Part shown: positions 41,715 through 49,848 of the stretch, one piece after another
How the letters are laid out: each line of letters begins with the position of its first letter
Position numbering within the stretch: position 1 is the stretch's first letter
Assembly (NCBI GenBank): GCA_049973945.1
Contig: JBMFJH010000002.1
Coordinates: forward strand, 1-64,000
DNA: 64,000 nucleotides
Origin: Acd1 sp049973945
Lineage (GTDB): Archaea; Thermoproteota; Thermoprotei_A; Sulfolobales; Sulfolobaceae
Direction: 5' to 3'
Translations under genes and position numbers: made by a program
The notes under the pieces: model-generated
The model's database searches: none
What the model was told of the DNA's origin: nothing
The model's input: only the letters and a program-made list of their open reading frames with translations

Positions 41715-43122
41715 GTTCGTAATACTAAGCAGGATGTCCAAGGACGGCCTGATACTGCTTCTCTCTGTGTTCATGGGCGACGTAGTCCTATTTGGGGTGC
41801 TGAACGCGTTGATGAGCAGCGACTTCGAGACCGGTTCCCAGCTGGGCGAACGCATGCCTCCGGGCTCTTCGACGAGAGAGTCGATCCTCTTCGTCGCCCT
41901 TTTCTACACGTTGTTCAGCTACACCGAGAAGGCGAAGATCTTCAAGTCAGACCTCGATTATCTCTACACCCTCCCTATCGACAGGAGGAAGGTCAGTGTC
42001 GCCCTAATGGTGGGCGACGCCTTTCTGCAGTCCCTCCTAATGAGCTCCATAGCCGTGGCTACCGTGAACGCTTACGCCTTACTTATCGCTCTCCTGCTTG
42101 GGTTGGCCATGGGCTCCTTGAGCCAAGCAGCTTACCACCTGAGCGGTAAGTACAGGTTGCCGCTGTTCGCCCTAGTGGGCCTCTGGCTGGCCTCTCCCTA
42201 CTTCGGCTTCCCCTTCTCCCCCCTTTCAGTCGTCATAGGGGACGTGGTTCCGGGCCTAGTGTCCGCCCTAGCGTTCGCGGCCGTCTCTTTCGTCGCGATG
42301 CTGAAGTCGGCGGAGACCCTCGACCTAGCCGTCATGGCGTCGCTCACGGACAAGTCAGAGGGGGGCGACAGGCAAGCGAATTTGTTGATCACCTCTCCCT
42401 TCCTCTCTGTGCTCAGGCTGAGGCTGAGCTACCTAGGGGTCGCCGCGAGGTACGCCGTGATCGAGAGTGAGGTAGACATCTCGTCCAAACCGGTCAGCTT
42501 CAGGACGGTCGCGCTCGCCCTCGCGGCGGCGGGGGTAGCTTACTTCGCCATCCTCGTCTACCTCAGCGGAGACGCCTTCCTGACACGTCTAGCCGAGGTG
42601 GTGGCCTCGGTTTACGTTGGCCTCCTGGGGTTCAGCGTCTCCGGGCTCTCCGCCGTGGCGAATGATAGGCTGTGGCCAACGTTCACGGCTTTGGGGGCGA
42701 GGTATTACAGGATGTCAGTCCTGGGATCCGTCGTTCAGGCGACGATCCTCGTGTCCCCCATAGCGGTAGCACAGGTCGTCTTCGACGCGCTCTTTTACGC
42801 GGAAGACGTGTTGCCCACACTAGTTGCCTATTACGCCTACTTGCCCCTCGCCCTCGGCGTCGTGATCATAGCCATGTCGTACCTGACGCCGACGCAGGTC
42901 AGGGAAGGAGGGCTGGTAGTGAACGTGGAGACTAGGGCACCCAACGTCGTCTTCGGGGTTCTGATGGGCCTCCTGTTCTTCCCCCTAGTTGTGTACATCT
43001 ACGTCCCGCCGTGGGTTATGGTCGCCCTCTCCCTGATCCTCCTAGCCGTACTGGCGTTGAGCCTGAGGGAGGAGCATCTGTACAAGCTCGTGGAGAGGAT
43101 GACCGAGAGGGGCTACGTTTAG
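41689..43122 (+). CDS. ABC-2 type transporter permease (copy 2)
   Basis: A 477-residue relative of the permease at 18936-20372, intact along its full length. Identity is moderate in the N-terminal half but near complete over 42991-43122 (two differences in 132 bases) and over about 80 bases near 42139-42218. Since its own ATPase is deleted, it would have to borrow the ATPase from copy 1, be silent, or act without ATP. Start ATG lies within the end of the ATPase remnant. Substrate unknown. Confidence 0.8.
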   Translation: MRMLGKLIKFVILSRMSKDGLILLLSVFMGDVVLFGVLNALMSSDFETGSQLGERMPPGSSTRESILFVALFYTLFSYTEKAKIFKSDLDYLYTLPIDRRKVSVALMVGDAFLQSLLMSSIAVATVNAYALLIALLLGLAMGSLSQAAYHLSGKYRLPLFALVGLWLASPYFGFPFSPLSVVIGDVVPGLVSALAFAAVSFVAMLKSAETLDLAVMASLTDKSEGGDRQANLLITSPFLSVLRLRLSYLGVAARYAVIESEVDISSKPVSFRTVALALAAAGVAYFAILVYLSGDAFLTRLAEVVASVYVGLLGFSVSGLSAVANDRLWPTFTALGARYYRMSVLGSVVQATILVSPIAVAQVVFDALFYAEDVLPTLVAYYAYLPLALGVVIIAMSYLTPTQVREGGLVVNVETRAPNVVFGVLMGLLFFPLVVYIYVPPWVMVALSLILLAVLALSLREEHLYKLVERMTERGYV

Positions 43123-43129
43123 GCCTAGT

Positions 43130-43606
43130 TCACCCCTTCGCGACGAGGGAGGTGACCCTCTCGAGGAACTCCTTCACGAGCCCCACGGTCGCCTCCACGT
43201 CTTCCCTGGTCATGAACCCCTCGTAGAAGTTGGAGTGGAGCCTCAGGCAGGCCCCCCAGCCGGCGATAAGGGTCTTATCGCCTTTGTTCTCCGTAATCAT
43301 CCTGCTCACGACCTCCTCTAGGTCCCTGTGCCTGAAGTGCTCCAGGCCCCTTCTCCTCGGCGTAGGCCTTGACCGCGGAGGCGCGCCGCCCCAGGCTTTC
43401 TCCGACGCTTGTGCCAGATCCCCCTCGGCTAAGTACTTCTCTGCCCTCTGGATCAGCTCCCTGGACTTCTCGAGGTAGACCTTAACTCTCGACTTCGGGT
43501 CGAGGCTAGACGAGAGCTTGTCGAGCAACAGGACTTCCGGGTCGAGGCCCTTCTTGATCGCCTCCTTCAGGAGGGCCTCCTCGACCTCCTTGGGCAGAGT
43601 GAGCAT
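43130..43606 (-). CDS. PaREP1-family protein with compensating frameshifts
   Basis: A 158-residue protein of the crenarchaeal PaREP1/HEPN-like group: YLEKSRELIQRAEKYLAEGDLAQASEKAWG at 43-73, HFRHRDLEEVVSRMI near 91-105, and a C-terminal helix EATVGLVKEFLERVTSL. Between them GGAPPRSRPTPRRRG replaces the expected helix; reading this DNA in the neighbouring frame gives AVKAYAEEKG, which fits the family. So one indel near 43378 and a second near 43350 cancel each other. PaREP1 proteins are of unknown function, often near toxin-antitoxin-like loci. Confidence 0.75.
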   Translation of the reverse strand: MLTLPKEVEEALLKEAIKKGLDPEVLLLDKLSSSLDPKSRVKVYLEKSRELIQRAEKYLAEGDLAQASEKAWGGAPPRSRPTPRRRGLEHFRHRDLEEVVSRMITENKGDKTLIAGWGACLRLHSNFYEGFMTREDVEATVGLVKEFLERVTSLVAKG

Positions 43607-43678
43607 TCACTCCTTTCTACTCGCGACCCCTTTTACCCTTTCCGAAGCGATTTAAACGCGAAAGGGTAGGAAACCCCG

Positions 43679-44152
43679 ATGCCTAAGGTAGCCGTCATAA
43701 TGGGCTCCAAGTCCGACTGGGACGTCATGAAGGAGGCGGTGGAAGTCCTGAAGCAGTTCGGGGTCGAAGTGGAGGTGAGGGTAGTCTCGGCCCACCGGAC
43801 CCCCGACTTCATGGCGGAGTTCGCCAAGACCGCCCACGAGAGGGGGATAGAGGTAATAATCGCTGGGGCCGGAGGGGCGGCCCACCTCCCCGGAATGACC
43901 GCGAGTCACACCCACTTACCGGTTATTGGCGTTCCAGTCCCGTCGAAGCACCTCAACGGCCTGGACTCCCTCCTCTCGATTGTCCAGATGCCCTACGGCG
44001 TGCCCGTCGCGACGGTAGCTATAGGCAACGCGAAGAACGCGGCCCTGCTCGCGGTGAGGATCCTCTCAATAAAGTACCCGGAGCTGGCTAAGAAGATGAG
44101 GGAGTTCATGGAGAAAATGAGGGACGAAGTGCTGAACACGAAGCTCGAGTGA
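43679..44152 (+). CDS. purE: N5-CAIR mutase / AIR carboxylase (PurE)
   Basis: A 157-residue PurE that makes CAIR in purine synthesis. MGSKSDWDVM, VVSAHRTPDFM and AGAGGAAHLPGMTASH are the classic active-site segments. The SAHRTP and AGGAAHLPG motifs are intact. GATTTAAAC about 27 bases before the ATG makes it leaderless. No purK is adjacent; class cannot be fixed by sequence alone here. It ends three bases before a convergent surface-protein gene. Confidence 0.93.
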   Translation: MPKVAVIMGSKSDWDVMKEAVEVLKQFGVEVEVRVVSAHRTPDFMAEFAKTAHERGIEVIIAGAGGAAHLPGMTASHTHLPVIGVPVPSKHLNGLDSLLSIVQMPYGVPVATVAIGNAKNAALLAVRILSIKYPELAKKMREFMEKMRDEVLNTKLE

Positions 44153-44154
44153 CC

Positions 44155-45810
44155 TCACTTCCTCCTGAGCAGGAGAGCGACGCCGACCGCTATCATTACT
44201 ACGATAATCGCTATTCCGACGATCGCCAGTTGTTGGACACTAGGGGACTGGGCGGATGTACTGGAAGAGGTCAGCGTAATTGCACTCGACGACGAAGGCT
44301 GGCTTGAGGACGTACTCGTCGACGTGGCGAGGGAGGTCGTCGAGGAGGTTGTCTGGCTCGGGTAGACGGATGTGCTCGAAGAAACCGTAGTAGAGGTCGT
44401 AGTGGCCTGCGATGTGGTAGTCGTTGTGGTCTGAGTGGTCGTCGTGGTGACTAACGACTTCCCGGTAGACGTGTACACCAGGTAGTAGACCCCCTTCCCG
44501 AAGACCAGCGCCGTCACGTTTCCAGAGGCCTCCTGGATCAGGGCGTTCTGGACGGTCATCAGGTTCGAGTTCAGGAGCACCACAGACCCGTTGGCCAAGG
44601 CCCTCAGCTGGATTAGGTTTATCCCCTGGGTCGCGTTCACTTCCTGGGCCAGGAAGCTCACCTGGCCGACGGTTAAGTTCACCACCTTAGCCGAGGTCAC
44701 AGTTTGCACTGGGTAAACGCCGGAAGCGTTGAACAGCAGCGTGTAGTTCCCCACCTTCGCCACGAACAGGCCGCTAGCCAGGAGGATTACCTTGCTGGGG
44801 ACGACTGAGCCCACCGCTCCGGTCAGGTTGTAAGCTATGGGCAGGCCCTCGTAAGTCGCGGTAAGCTGGTACTTCGTCACGTTGGAGAGCGAGTACACTG
44901 TCTCGTTGCCCACCAACACGAGGGAGAAGAAGTCCCCGTAGCCCGGGAGGTAAGTCGAGGTCTGGTTAGTTAACGAGTAAGCGAAGTAGTAGATCGCCGG
45001 GGAGCCCTTGTAGTACCCAGAGTAGCCTCCCGCATTGAGGGAGAATGTCGCCGGCCCGCTGAACTTCAGCACGGAGTTCTGGGGGGTCACGAGGGTGAAA
45101 GTCGTCAGCAAGTCGACGTAGCTCTTGTTATTAAAGACGTAGGACGGGAGGTTGTGAATAGGGTAGAAGCCCAAGGACTTCCTGAGAACGACGTTTAAGA
45201 CATGTTGGAATGGCTTTACGGGAACCGAAGGGCCTAGGGCGAAGGTGAAATTGGCGGCCGGATAGGTCTTTATGCTCTCGGAGAAGCGAACACCCTTTAG
45301 GACTAGCCCAGTGTAGGTCAGCGGGAACGTGTCGTTAGCGGGAGTCAACACGATCCTCCCCACGGAACTGCCGTTGGCCACTATGACCTGCAGGCCTTGA
45401 ACGCCGTAGTAGTTCCCGAAGAAGGAGAAGACGTTGCCTGTCTTGTTGCTCGCGAACACGTACTCCTGGAGCGGGTAGACCCCGTATGGCGTCTTGACCA
45501 GAACCGCGATCACTGTGGGGAGGGTCGCGTTTACTTGCACGAAATTGGGGGCGACTAAAACGGACAGGTTATCCGAGTACGTGCCAGCCCGGTTGGAGAA
45601 GGTCATGGTGACGTTCAGGCTGTAATCGGAGACGAACCCAGGCGTGACGACTCTGGCGTTGTAGATGACGGAGGCGTAGAGGTCGCCGTAGTAATTGAGG
45701 AAGGAGTAGTTAGTCGAATGCTGAACGGAATACCAAGAAGCGGCGTAAGCGTTTAGGCCTAAGGTGAGGGCCGAGAGCAAGAGTGCCGAGAGTAACGCTA
45801 GGCGGTTCAT
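44155..45810 (-). CDS. Large secreted, glycosylated surface protein with Ser/Thr stalk and C-terminal TM
   Basis: A 551-residue surface protein: signal peptide (LALLSALLLSALTLGLNAYA), a 430-residue beta-rich external region with more than fifteen sequons and no cysteine, a stalk of about 75 residues made almost only of Ser and Thr (about 455-525), and a C-terminal TM (IVGIAIIVVMIAVGVALLL) with a basic tail. The architecture fits an archaeal S-layer-anchored binding protein or protease-like surface protein, but I see no enzymatic motif. The stalk would be O-glycosylated and lift the domain above the membrane through the S-layer. Confidence 0.85.
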   Translation of the reverse strand: MNRLALLSALLLSALTLGLNAYAASWYSVQHSTNYSFLNYYGDLYASVIYNARVVTPGFVSDYSLNVTMTFSNRAGTYSDNLSVLVAPNFVQVNATLPTVIAVLVKTPYGVYPLQEYVFASNKTGNVFSFFGNYYGVQGLQVIVANGSSVGRIVLTPANDTFPLTYTGLVLKGVRFSESIKTYPAANFTFALGPSVPVKPFQHVLNVVLRKSLGFYPIHNLPSYVFNNKSYVDLLTTFTLVTPQNSVLKFSGPATFSLNAGGYSGYYKGSPAIYYFAYSLTNQTSTYLPGYGDFFSLVLVGNETVYSLSNVTKYQLTATYEGLPIAYNLTGAVGSVVPSKVILLASGLFVAKVGNYTLLFNASGVYPVQTVTSAKVVNLTVGQVSFLAQEVNATQGINLIQLRALANGSVVLLNSNLMTVQNALIQEASGNVTALVFGKGVYYLVYTSTGKSLVTTTTTQTTTTTTSQATTTSTTVSSSTSVYPSQTTSSTTSLATSTSTSSSQPSSSSAITLTSSSTSAQSPSVQQLAIVGIAIIVVMIAVGVALLLRRK

Positions 45811-45853
45811 ACGCCCTTATGTTCGGAGCGAGTATTAATCGTTGCTAAACGGC

Positions 45854-46954
45854 TCAGGGCAACCGACTGAACTCGCGCAGTCCTCCAACAACCTCGCTCA
45901 CGTGAACAGGCCTCTCGGCCCTCTTGATAATGGCGACGTAAGGGTTGAACGCTCCTTCCAAGAGTTCTTTAGGGTAAAGGTAGAAGTCCGCCTCGTTCCC
46001 CTCCTCAATCGAGAGCCTCAAGCCCAAGAAGTCGTAGGCGTTCGTCGTCGCCCCCTTCAGTATCTCCCTAGAGAAGTCGCTACCGGGCCTCTGGAGCCTC
46101 GTTATCAGCAGGGAAAGCCTCAGGTCTTCCCAAAGGTTCGGGCTGTTCCAGGCCCCGTTGTCGGTGCCGAACATCACCTTAACCCCTGCCTCGATAGCTT
46201 CCGCAATCCTGGGGATCCCTACCCCGTGCCACATGTTGCTCCTGGGACAGAAAACCACGGGCAAGTCGAGGACTTCCTCGAAGTCCTTCCTCGTGAAGTG
46301 AGTGGCGTGAACCAGTAGCGAGGGCTTGAAGTGGTTCAGCACGACCTCCCAGTCCTTCCTCAGGTACTGCCTGACAGTCTCCGAGACGTGTGCCGCCCTG
46401 ACCTTGTGCTTGAACGCCCCGTAAATAACCTCCAGCTGGCTAGGGGAATAGGAGGAAGAGCTGGGCAACCCGAAGCCGTCGGCCTCTTCAGCTAAGGTCT
46501 TGAGCTCCTCATCAGAAAAGGAGTCGAGCCTCCCCAGGGCGTAATAGCGGAGCCCCTCGGCTTCGGACTTCGCCCTCCTGACTCCTTGTACCCCCTCCTC
46601 TACGAAGTCGAGCACCGCCCCCACCCCGTAAGACCTCGAGTGCCCGACGAACTCCTTAGTCCCCCTCGATGGGCTCCGCTTAAACATCTCGTACTTCAGG
46701 CTGTTCGGGTCGGCCACCAGCTCCCTTATGGTTCTATCAACCCCGAACTCCTTGAAGGAGTAATCCAGCGTGTGTGCATGGGCGTTCACTAAAGGAGGAA
46801 AAGCGACGTAGCCCCTGAGGTCTATCCCCTCAGTCCCCTTACCTATACTCGATATTTTCCCTTCTTCCACCTCGATGAGGACGTCCTCCTCGTACCTCAG
46901 CTCCCTGCCTAGGAAGGCCCCTCCGAGCTTCAAGTACAGCCTCTCTTTGCCCAA
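45854..46954 (-). CDS. Amidohydrolase-superfamily protein in the riboflavin operon (candidate deaminase)
   Basis: A 366-residue TIM-barrel metal hydrolase. Ligands are seen in order: HxH at H59/H61 (VNAHAHTLDY), H189 with E192 in AHVSET, H216 in LLVHATHF, and D265 in GTDN. This set, including the H-x-x-E pair, is that of the guanine deaminase/SsnA/TrzA branch, which removes amino groups from purines, pyrimidines and triazines. The start overlaps arfA by 25 bases and it is the last gene of ribB-ribC-ribH-arfA. In archaea the deaminase acting after ArfC is, to my knowledge, not assigned, so this is a strong positional candidate. Direct evidence is lacking. Confidence 0.75.
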   Translation of the reverse strand: MGKERLYLKLGGAFLGRELRYEEDVLIEVEEGKISSIGKGTEGIDLRGYVAFPPLVNAHAHTLDYSFKEFGVDRTIRELVADPNSLKYEMFKRSPSRGTKEFVGHSRSYGVGAVLDFVEEGVQGVRRAKSEAEGLRYYALGRLDSFSDEELKTLAEEADGFGLPSSSSYSPSQLEVIYGAFKHKVRAAHVSETVRQYLRKDWEVVLNHFKPSLLVHATHFTRKDFEEVLDLPVVFCPRSNMWHGVGIPRIAEAIEAGVKVMFGTDNGAWNSPNLWEDLRLSLLITRLQRPGSDFSREILKGATTNAYDFLGLRLSIEEGNEADFYLYPKELLEGAFNPYVAIIKRAERPVHVSEVVGGLREFSRLP

Positions 46955-47586
46955 ACCCTGGCCCTCCTTATGGAGTCCAACTGCTCAGCAGCGACGCTCA
47001 GGGCCTCCCTGGGGGTCTTCCCTACCCCAACTCCTACCTTGACGCCCGTCTTCCCCTTGAGGAACTCGACAACGCTGTCCTTCCGCGAAGGCGGGAGGAA
47101 GACGACCACGTTGTCCCCTCCCAAGTAGTGCGTCAGGCCCCCTCTCTCCAGGAAGAACTCCTCGACCTCCCGGGCGAACTCGCGCACCTTAAGGAAGGCG
47201 TCAGTCCTGTCGCTGAGGGCAGTGAACCCGTCGAGGTCGAAGTGGGCCACCAGCACTTCGGTGTCGGGGTATTCCCTTCGGGAGCCGCAGGACTTGAGGG
47301 CTTCTAGGTAGTCCTCTCCGAAACCCCAGCACGCCTCCACTCTCACGGGTGCAACCTTAGAAAAGGAGTCGATAACGCGCTCCAAGCCTTCAGAGCTCAC
47401 TCCATCCGCGAGCAGTATGTAGGAGTCGAACCTGTAGGGGATGGAAAAAGAGCCTACCTCCCCCGCTACCTTAGCGAGCCTAGAAGCGAGGTCGTGCTGG
47501 ACGCTCTGGATCTTCCACTCCCTGTCGCTTCCCAGGCTCTCAGTCCACTCCCTGTAACCCCTTAGCCTCAGCTCCAATATCTTCAT
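46930..47586 (-). CDS. arfA: GTP cyclohydrolase III
   Basis: A 218-residue protein of the archaeal GTP cyclohydrolase III family (ArfA), which opens GTP to 2-amino-5-formylamino-6-ribosylamino-pyrimidinone 5'-phosphate, the first step of archaeal riboflavin and F420 synthesis. It has two GGDEF-like halves: YRFDSYILLADG near residue 50, and AHFDLDGFTALSDRTD and YLGGDNVVVFLPP in the second. It is shorter than the methanogen enzyme (about 268), mainly in the linkers. It overlaps ribH by 4 bases and the amidohydrolase by 25, so all are translationally coupled. Confidence 0.88.
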   Translation of the reverse strand: MKILELRLRGYREWTESLGSDREWKIQSVQHDLASRLAKVAGEVGSFSIPYRFDSYILLADGVSSEGLERVIDSFSKVAPVRVEACWGFGEDYLEALKSCGSRREYPDTEVLVAHFDLDGFTALSDRTDAFLKVREFAREVEEFFLERGGLTHYLGGDNVVVFLPPSRKDSVVEFLKGKTGVKVGVGVGKTPREALSVAAEQLDSIRRARVWAKRGCT

Positions 47587-48050
47587 TCTATCACCGCGGA
47601 CTCCCCTGGCTTAAGGTTGCGCAACGCCCTGACCCTCTCCGCCATCTTGACTGCTGACTCCACGGCCCTCGCGGCGTATTCCTCCGCCCTATCAAGGGCC
47701 TGCTCCCTGGTAGCGCCGTGGCCGATGATCCCCAGGGCCACCGGCTTCCCGAACTCGACCGAGAGGTCCAATAGCTTCCTGGCGGTCTGGGTAGCGACTA
47801 TCTCGTCGTGCCTCGTCTCCCCCTTGATGACTGCTCCCAGAGTGACTACCGCGTCTATGTCGTCCCTCTTTAAGAGCTCCTTGACCATCAGCGACATGTC
47901 GTAAGTCCCAGGGACCTTCACTATCACCCTCACGTTGGCCCCCAGGAACTTAGCGTGGGACTTGGCCTTCTCCAGCATCAGGTGGGTGACGTCGTAGTTG
48001 AACTCCGCTACCACTATCCCCAAATTAATCGAGCGGTCCGGCATGCTCAT
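47583..48050 (-). CDS. ribH: 6,7-dimethyl-8-ribityllumazine synthase
   Basis: A 155-residue lumazine synthase: GIVVAEFNYDVTHLMLEKA, VPGTYDMSLMVKELLKRDDIDAVVTLGAVIKGETRHDEIVA (the phosphate- and pyrimidine-binding segments), and GIIGHGATREQALDRA. It condenses the ribitylaminouracil with dihydroxybutanone phosphate. ATG 48050 and ATG 48044 are both possible. It overlaps the end of ribC by about 26 bases. Confidence 0.94.
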   Translation of the reverse strand: MSMPDRSINLGIVVAEFNYDVTHLMLEKAKSHAKFLGANVRVIVKVPGTYDMSLMVKELLKRDDIDAVVTLGAVIKGETRHDEIVATQTARKLLDLSVEFGKPVALGIIGHGATREQALDRAEEYAARAVESAVKMAERVRALRNLKPGESAVIE

Positions 48051-48489
48051 ACCCCTGCCTCAGACCTTTTCCAGCGAATTTAGTCAGGGCAGCCCTCCCG
48101 TCCCTTACGAGGAGGACGAGGTTCCTGGCGTGCTTCTCCGCCCTGTCTTTAGCTATCTTCACGAGCTCTTCGGGGTCTTCGGCCTCGTCCTCGTGGACGG
48201 TGACGTCGATCACGTGCTTCGAGGTGAGGACTTGTACCGTTATCAGCCCTATGCTTGCCGCCAAGTAGCTGTACTTGTCGAGCGTGGTCTTCCCGACCCA
48301 GCCCAGCGTTATTACCCCGTCGCAACCCACGTCGAGGAGCCTCCTGGCCGCCACCGGCAAGTCCTTGATCCCGGGGACTGTGTACCTCACTACCTCCGCC
48401 TCTGGGTCCTCCCTCTCGATCGTCCTTACCGCTACGCTCCCCATGTCGACCCTCGAGAAGGTCGTGTCGGCCACGCCGTACTTCCTCAC
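48025..48489 (-). CDS. ribC: Archaeal riboflavin synthase
   Basis: A 154-residue archaeal-type riboflavin synthase, related to lumazine synthase rather than to the bacterial trimeric enzyme. KYGVADTTFSRVDMGSVA, VPGIKDLPVAARRLLDVGCDGVITLGWVG and CDGVITLGWVG fit the family. It dismutates two lumazines to riboflavin and the ribitylaminouracil. The start overlaps the ribB stop by 4 bases (ATGA). Confidence 0.92.
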   Translation of the reverse strand: MRKYGVADTTFSRVDMGSVAVRTIEREDPEAEVVRYTVPGIKDLPVAARRLLDVGCDGVITLGWVGKTTLDKYSYLAASIGLITVQVLTSKHVIDVTVHEDEAEDPEELVKIAKDRAEKHARNLVLLVRDGRAALTKFAGKGLRQGYEHAGPLD

Positions 48490-49172
48490 TTCTTATACGC
48501 CTCCACTATTTCCTTCCCGCTGACGAAGGGGATCCCCCAGTGCCTAGCCAGCTCGAACGCCTTCTCCTTCCTCATGCTGGCCCCGTCGTCGAGCACCTCG
48601 GCTATTACGCCGCTCCTCTCCAGCCCTACCAGCTCCAGGAGGGCAGCCACGAGCTCAGTGTGCCCCTTCCTCCTGTCGAGCCCCCTGGAGACCAGGATCG
48701 GGACGTGGCCCGGCGAGTAGAACTCCGAGTAGAACTTCTCTTTGGCCCCGACTGGATCGACCTTCGTGAGCCTGACCACCTCGTGTAGCTCCCTTATCGT
48801 TTTCGCCCTGTCCTCGTCGCTAATGCCCGTCCTGGTGGACACGTGGTTGACGTATATCGAGAAGGCGGGCTCGTCGCCGTAGCCTGGTCTCCTCGCCAGC
48901 CTGGGGTACTTCTCCTTGACCATCTCGCTCATGAACTTCAGGCCCAGGGCCTCGGCCTCCTCCAGGCCGGTTACGTAGCATATTAAGCCTCCAGCGTGCT
49001 TCCTCAGGAAGTTCACCGACCTCCAGTCCACCTTCCCGGCGTAGAACAGCACGTCGACCTCTTCCTCCCTTCCGTCGAAGTCATACACCATGACCGGTTG
49101 CCCCTTCAGGAGGGCCTCCCTGACCTCGTCCAGGTTCATGGCGTCGGAGCCGAAATATTCCCAATTGTTCAT
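48486..49172 (-). CDS. ribB: 3,4-dihydroxy-2-butanone 4-phosphate synthase
   Basis: About 228 residues. It makes the four-carbon precursor from ribulose 5-phosphate. Motifs: VYDFDGREEEVDVLFYAG (acidic metal loop), GGLICYVTG, FSIYVNHVSTRTGISDEDRAKTI, and SRGLDRRKGHTELVAALLELVGL with the catalytic histidine-glutamate. The frame opens at 49220; ATG 49172 (MNNWEYF) fits a leaderless message with the AT-rich promoter shared with arfC, and ATG 49139 (MNLDEVREAL) is the start closest to homologues. It heads the operon ribB-ribC-ribH-arfA-amidohydrolase. Confidence 0.92.
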   Translation of the reverse strand: MNNWEYFGSDAMNLDEVREALLKGQPVMVYDFDGREEEVDVLFYAGKVDWRSVNFLRKHAGGLICYVTGLEEAEALGLKFMSEMVKEKYPRLARRPGYGDEPAFSIYVNHVSTRTGISDEDRAKTIRELHEVVRLTKVDPVGAKEKFYSEFYSPGHVPILVSRGLDRRKGHTELVAALLELVGLERSGVIAEVLDDGASMRKEKAFELARHWGIPFVSGKEIVEAYKK

Positions 49173-49233
49173 ATTTCTATCTGTCCCAGGCGAGGGGGCA
49201 TAGCTTTTCAATAAGTTCATACCAATTGATCCT
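49173..49233. promoter_or_regulatory. Divergent riboflavin promoter region
   Basis: About 60 bases between ribB and arfC. TTTTCAATAAG (about 49205-49215) is the only strong AT-rich core and would serve both directions. I see no clear inverted repeat for a riboflavin regulator (RbkR-like). Confidence 0.5.
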
Positions 49234-49848
49234 ATGAGAGCGTATATAATAATTTTCTCGGCGATCAGCGTCGACGGGAGGTTAGCGGCTAAGGACGGCT
49301 TCAGCCAGCTCAGTTGCCCCTACGACAAGGAGAGGCAGTACAGGCTGAGGGAGGAGGTCGACGCAGTGATGGTAGGGGCGAACACCGTGAGGGTCGACGA
49401 CCCAGTCCTGAGGAGGGCCAAGGCAAGGGTGATCCTGTCTAGGTCGCTGAACTTGAACCCAGACTCGAGGATTTTCAGCGTCCCCCCTAGGACGATCGTT
49501 TACACGGAAAGCGAGGGCGAAACTGCTTCGACCCTCAGGTCGAAAGGGGTTGAGGTCAGGAGGGCGAGCCTCGACCCATGCGAGATAGCGAAAGACCTCT
49601 ACTCGCTCGGGCTCAGGAAGGTCATGCTCGAGGGGGGAGGCAGAACCATTTGGGAGTTCGTCAGGGCGGACTGCTACGACGAGGTCAGGGTGACCATATC
49701 GCCTAGGCTCTTCGGCAGCGGGGTAAGCTTACTTCAAGGCGAGGGCTTCGAAGGGGAGAAGTCCCCCAGGCTCAGGCTCAAGTCCTGCGATGTGTGCCGG
49801 TGCGGGAACGAGGTGCACTTAGTCTACCTCAAGGATAAGCCTAACTAG
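49234..49848 (+). CDS. arfC: 2,5-diamino-6-ribosylamino-pyrimidinone 5'-phosphate reductase
   Basis: A 204-residue RibD-C/DHFR-like reductase, the archaeal form without a deaminase domain. SAISVDGRLAAKDGFSQLS, VDAVMVGANTVRVDDPVL and KVMLEGGGRTIWEFV are the NADPH and substrate segments. It reduces the ribosyl to the ribityl compound before deamination, the order used in archaea and fungi. That leaves the deamination step to a separate protein. The 3' end overlaps convergent arfB by 30 bases. The stop is TAG. Confidence 0.9.
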   Translation: MRAYIIIFSAISVDGRLAAKDGFSQLSCPYDKERQYRLREEVDAVMVGANTVRVDDPVLRRAKARVILSRSLNLNPDSRIFSVPPRTIVYTESEGETASTLRSKGVEVRRASLDPCEIAKDLYSLGLRKVMLEGGGRTIWEFVRADCYDEVRVTISPRLFGSGVSLLQGEGFEGEKSPRLRLKSCDVCRCGNEVHLVYLKDKPN

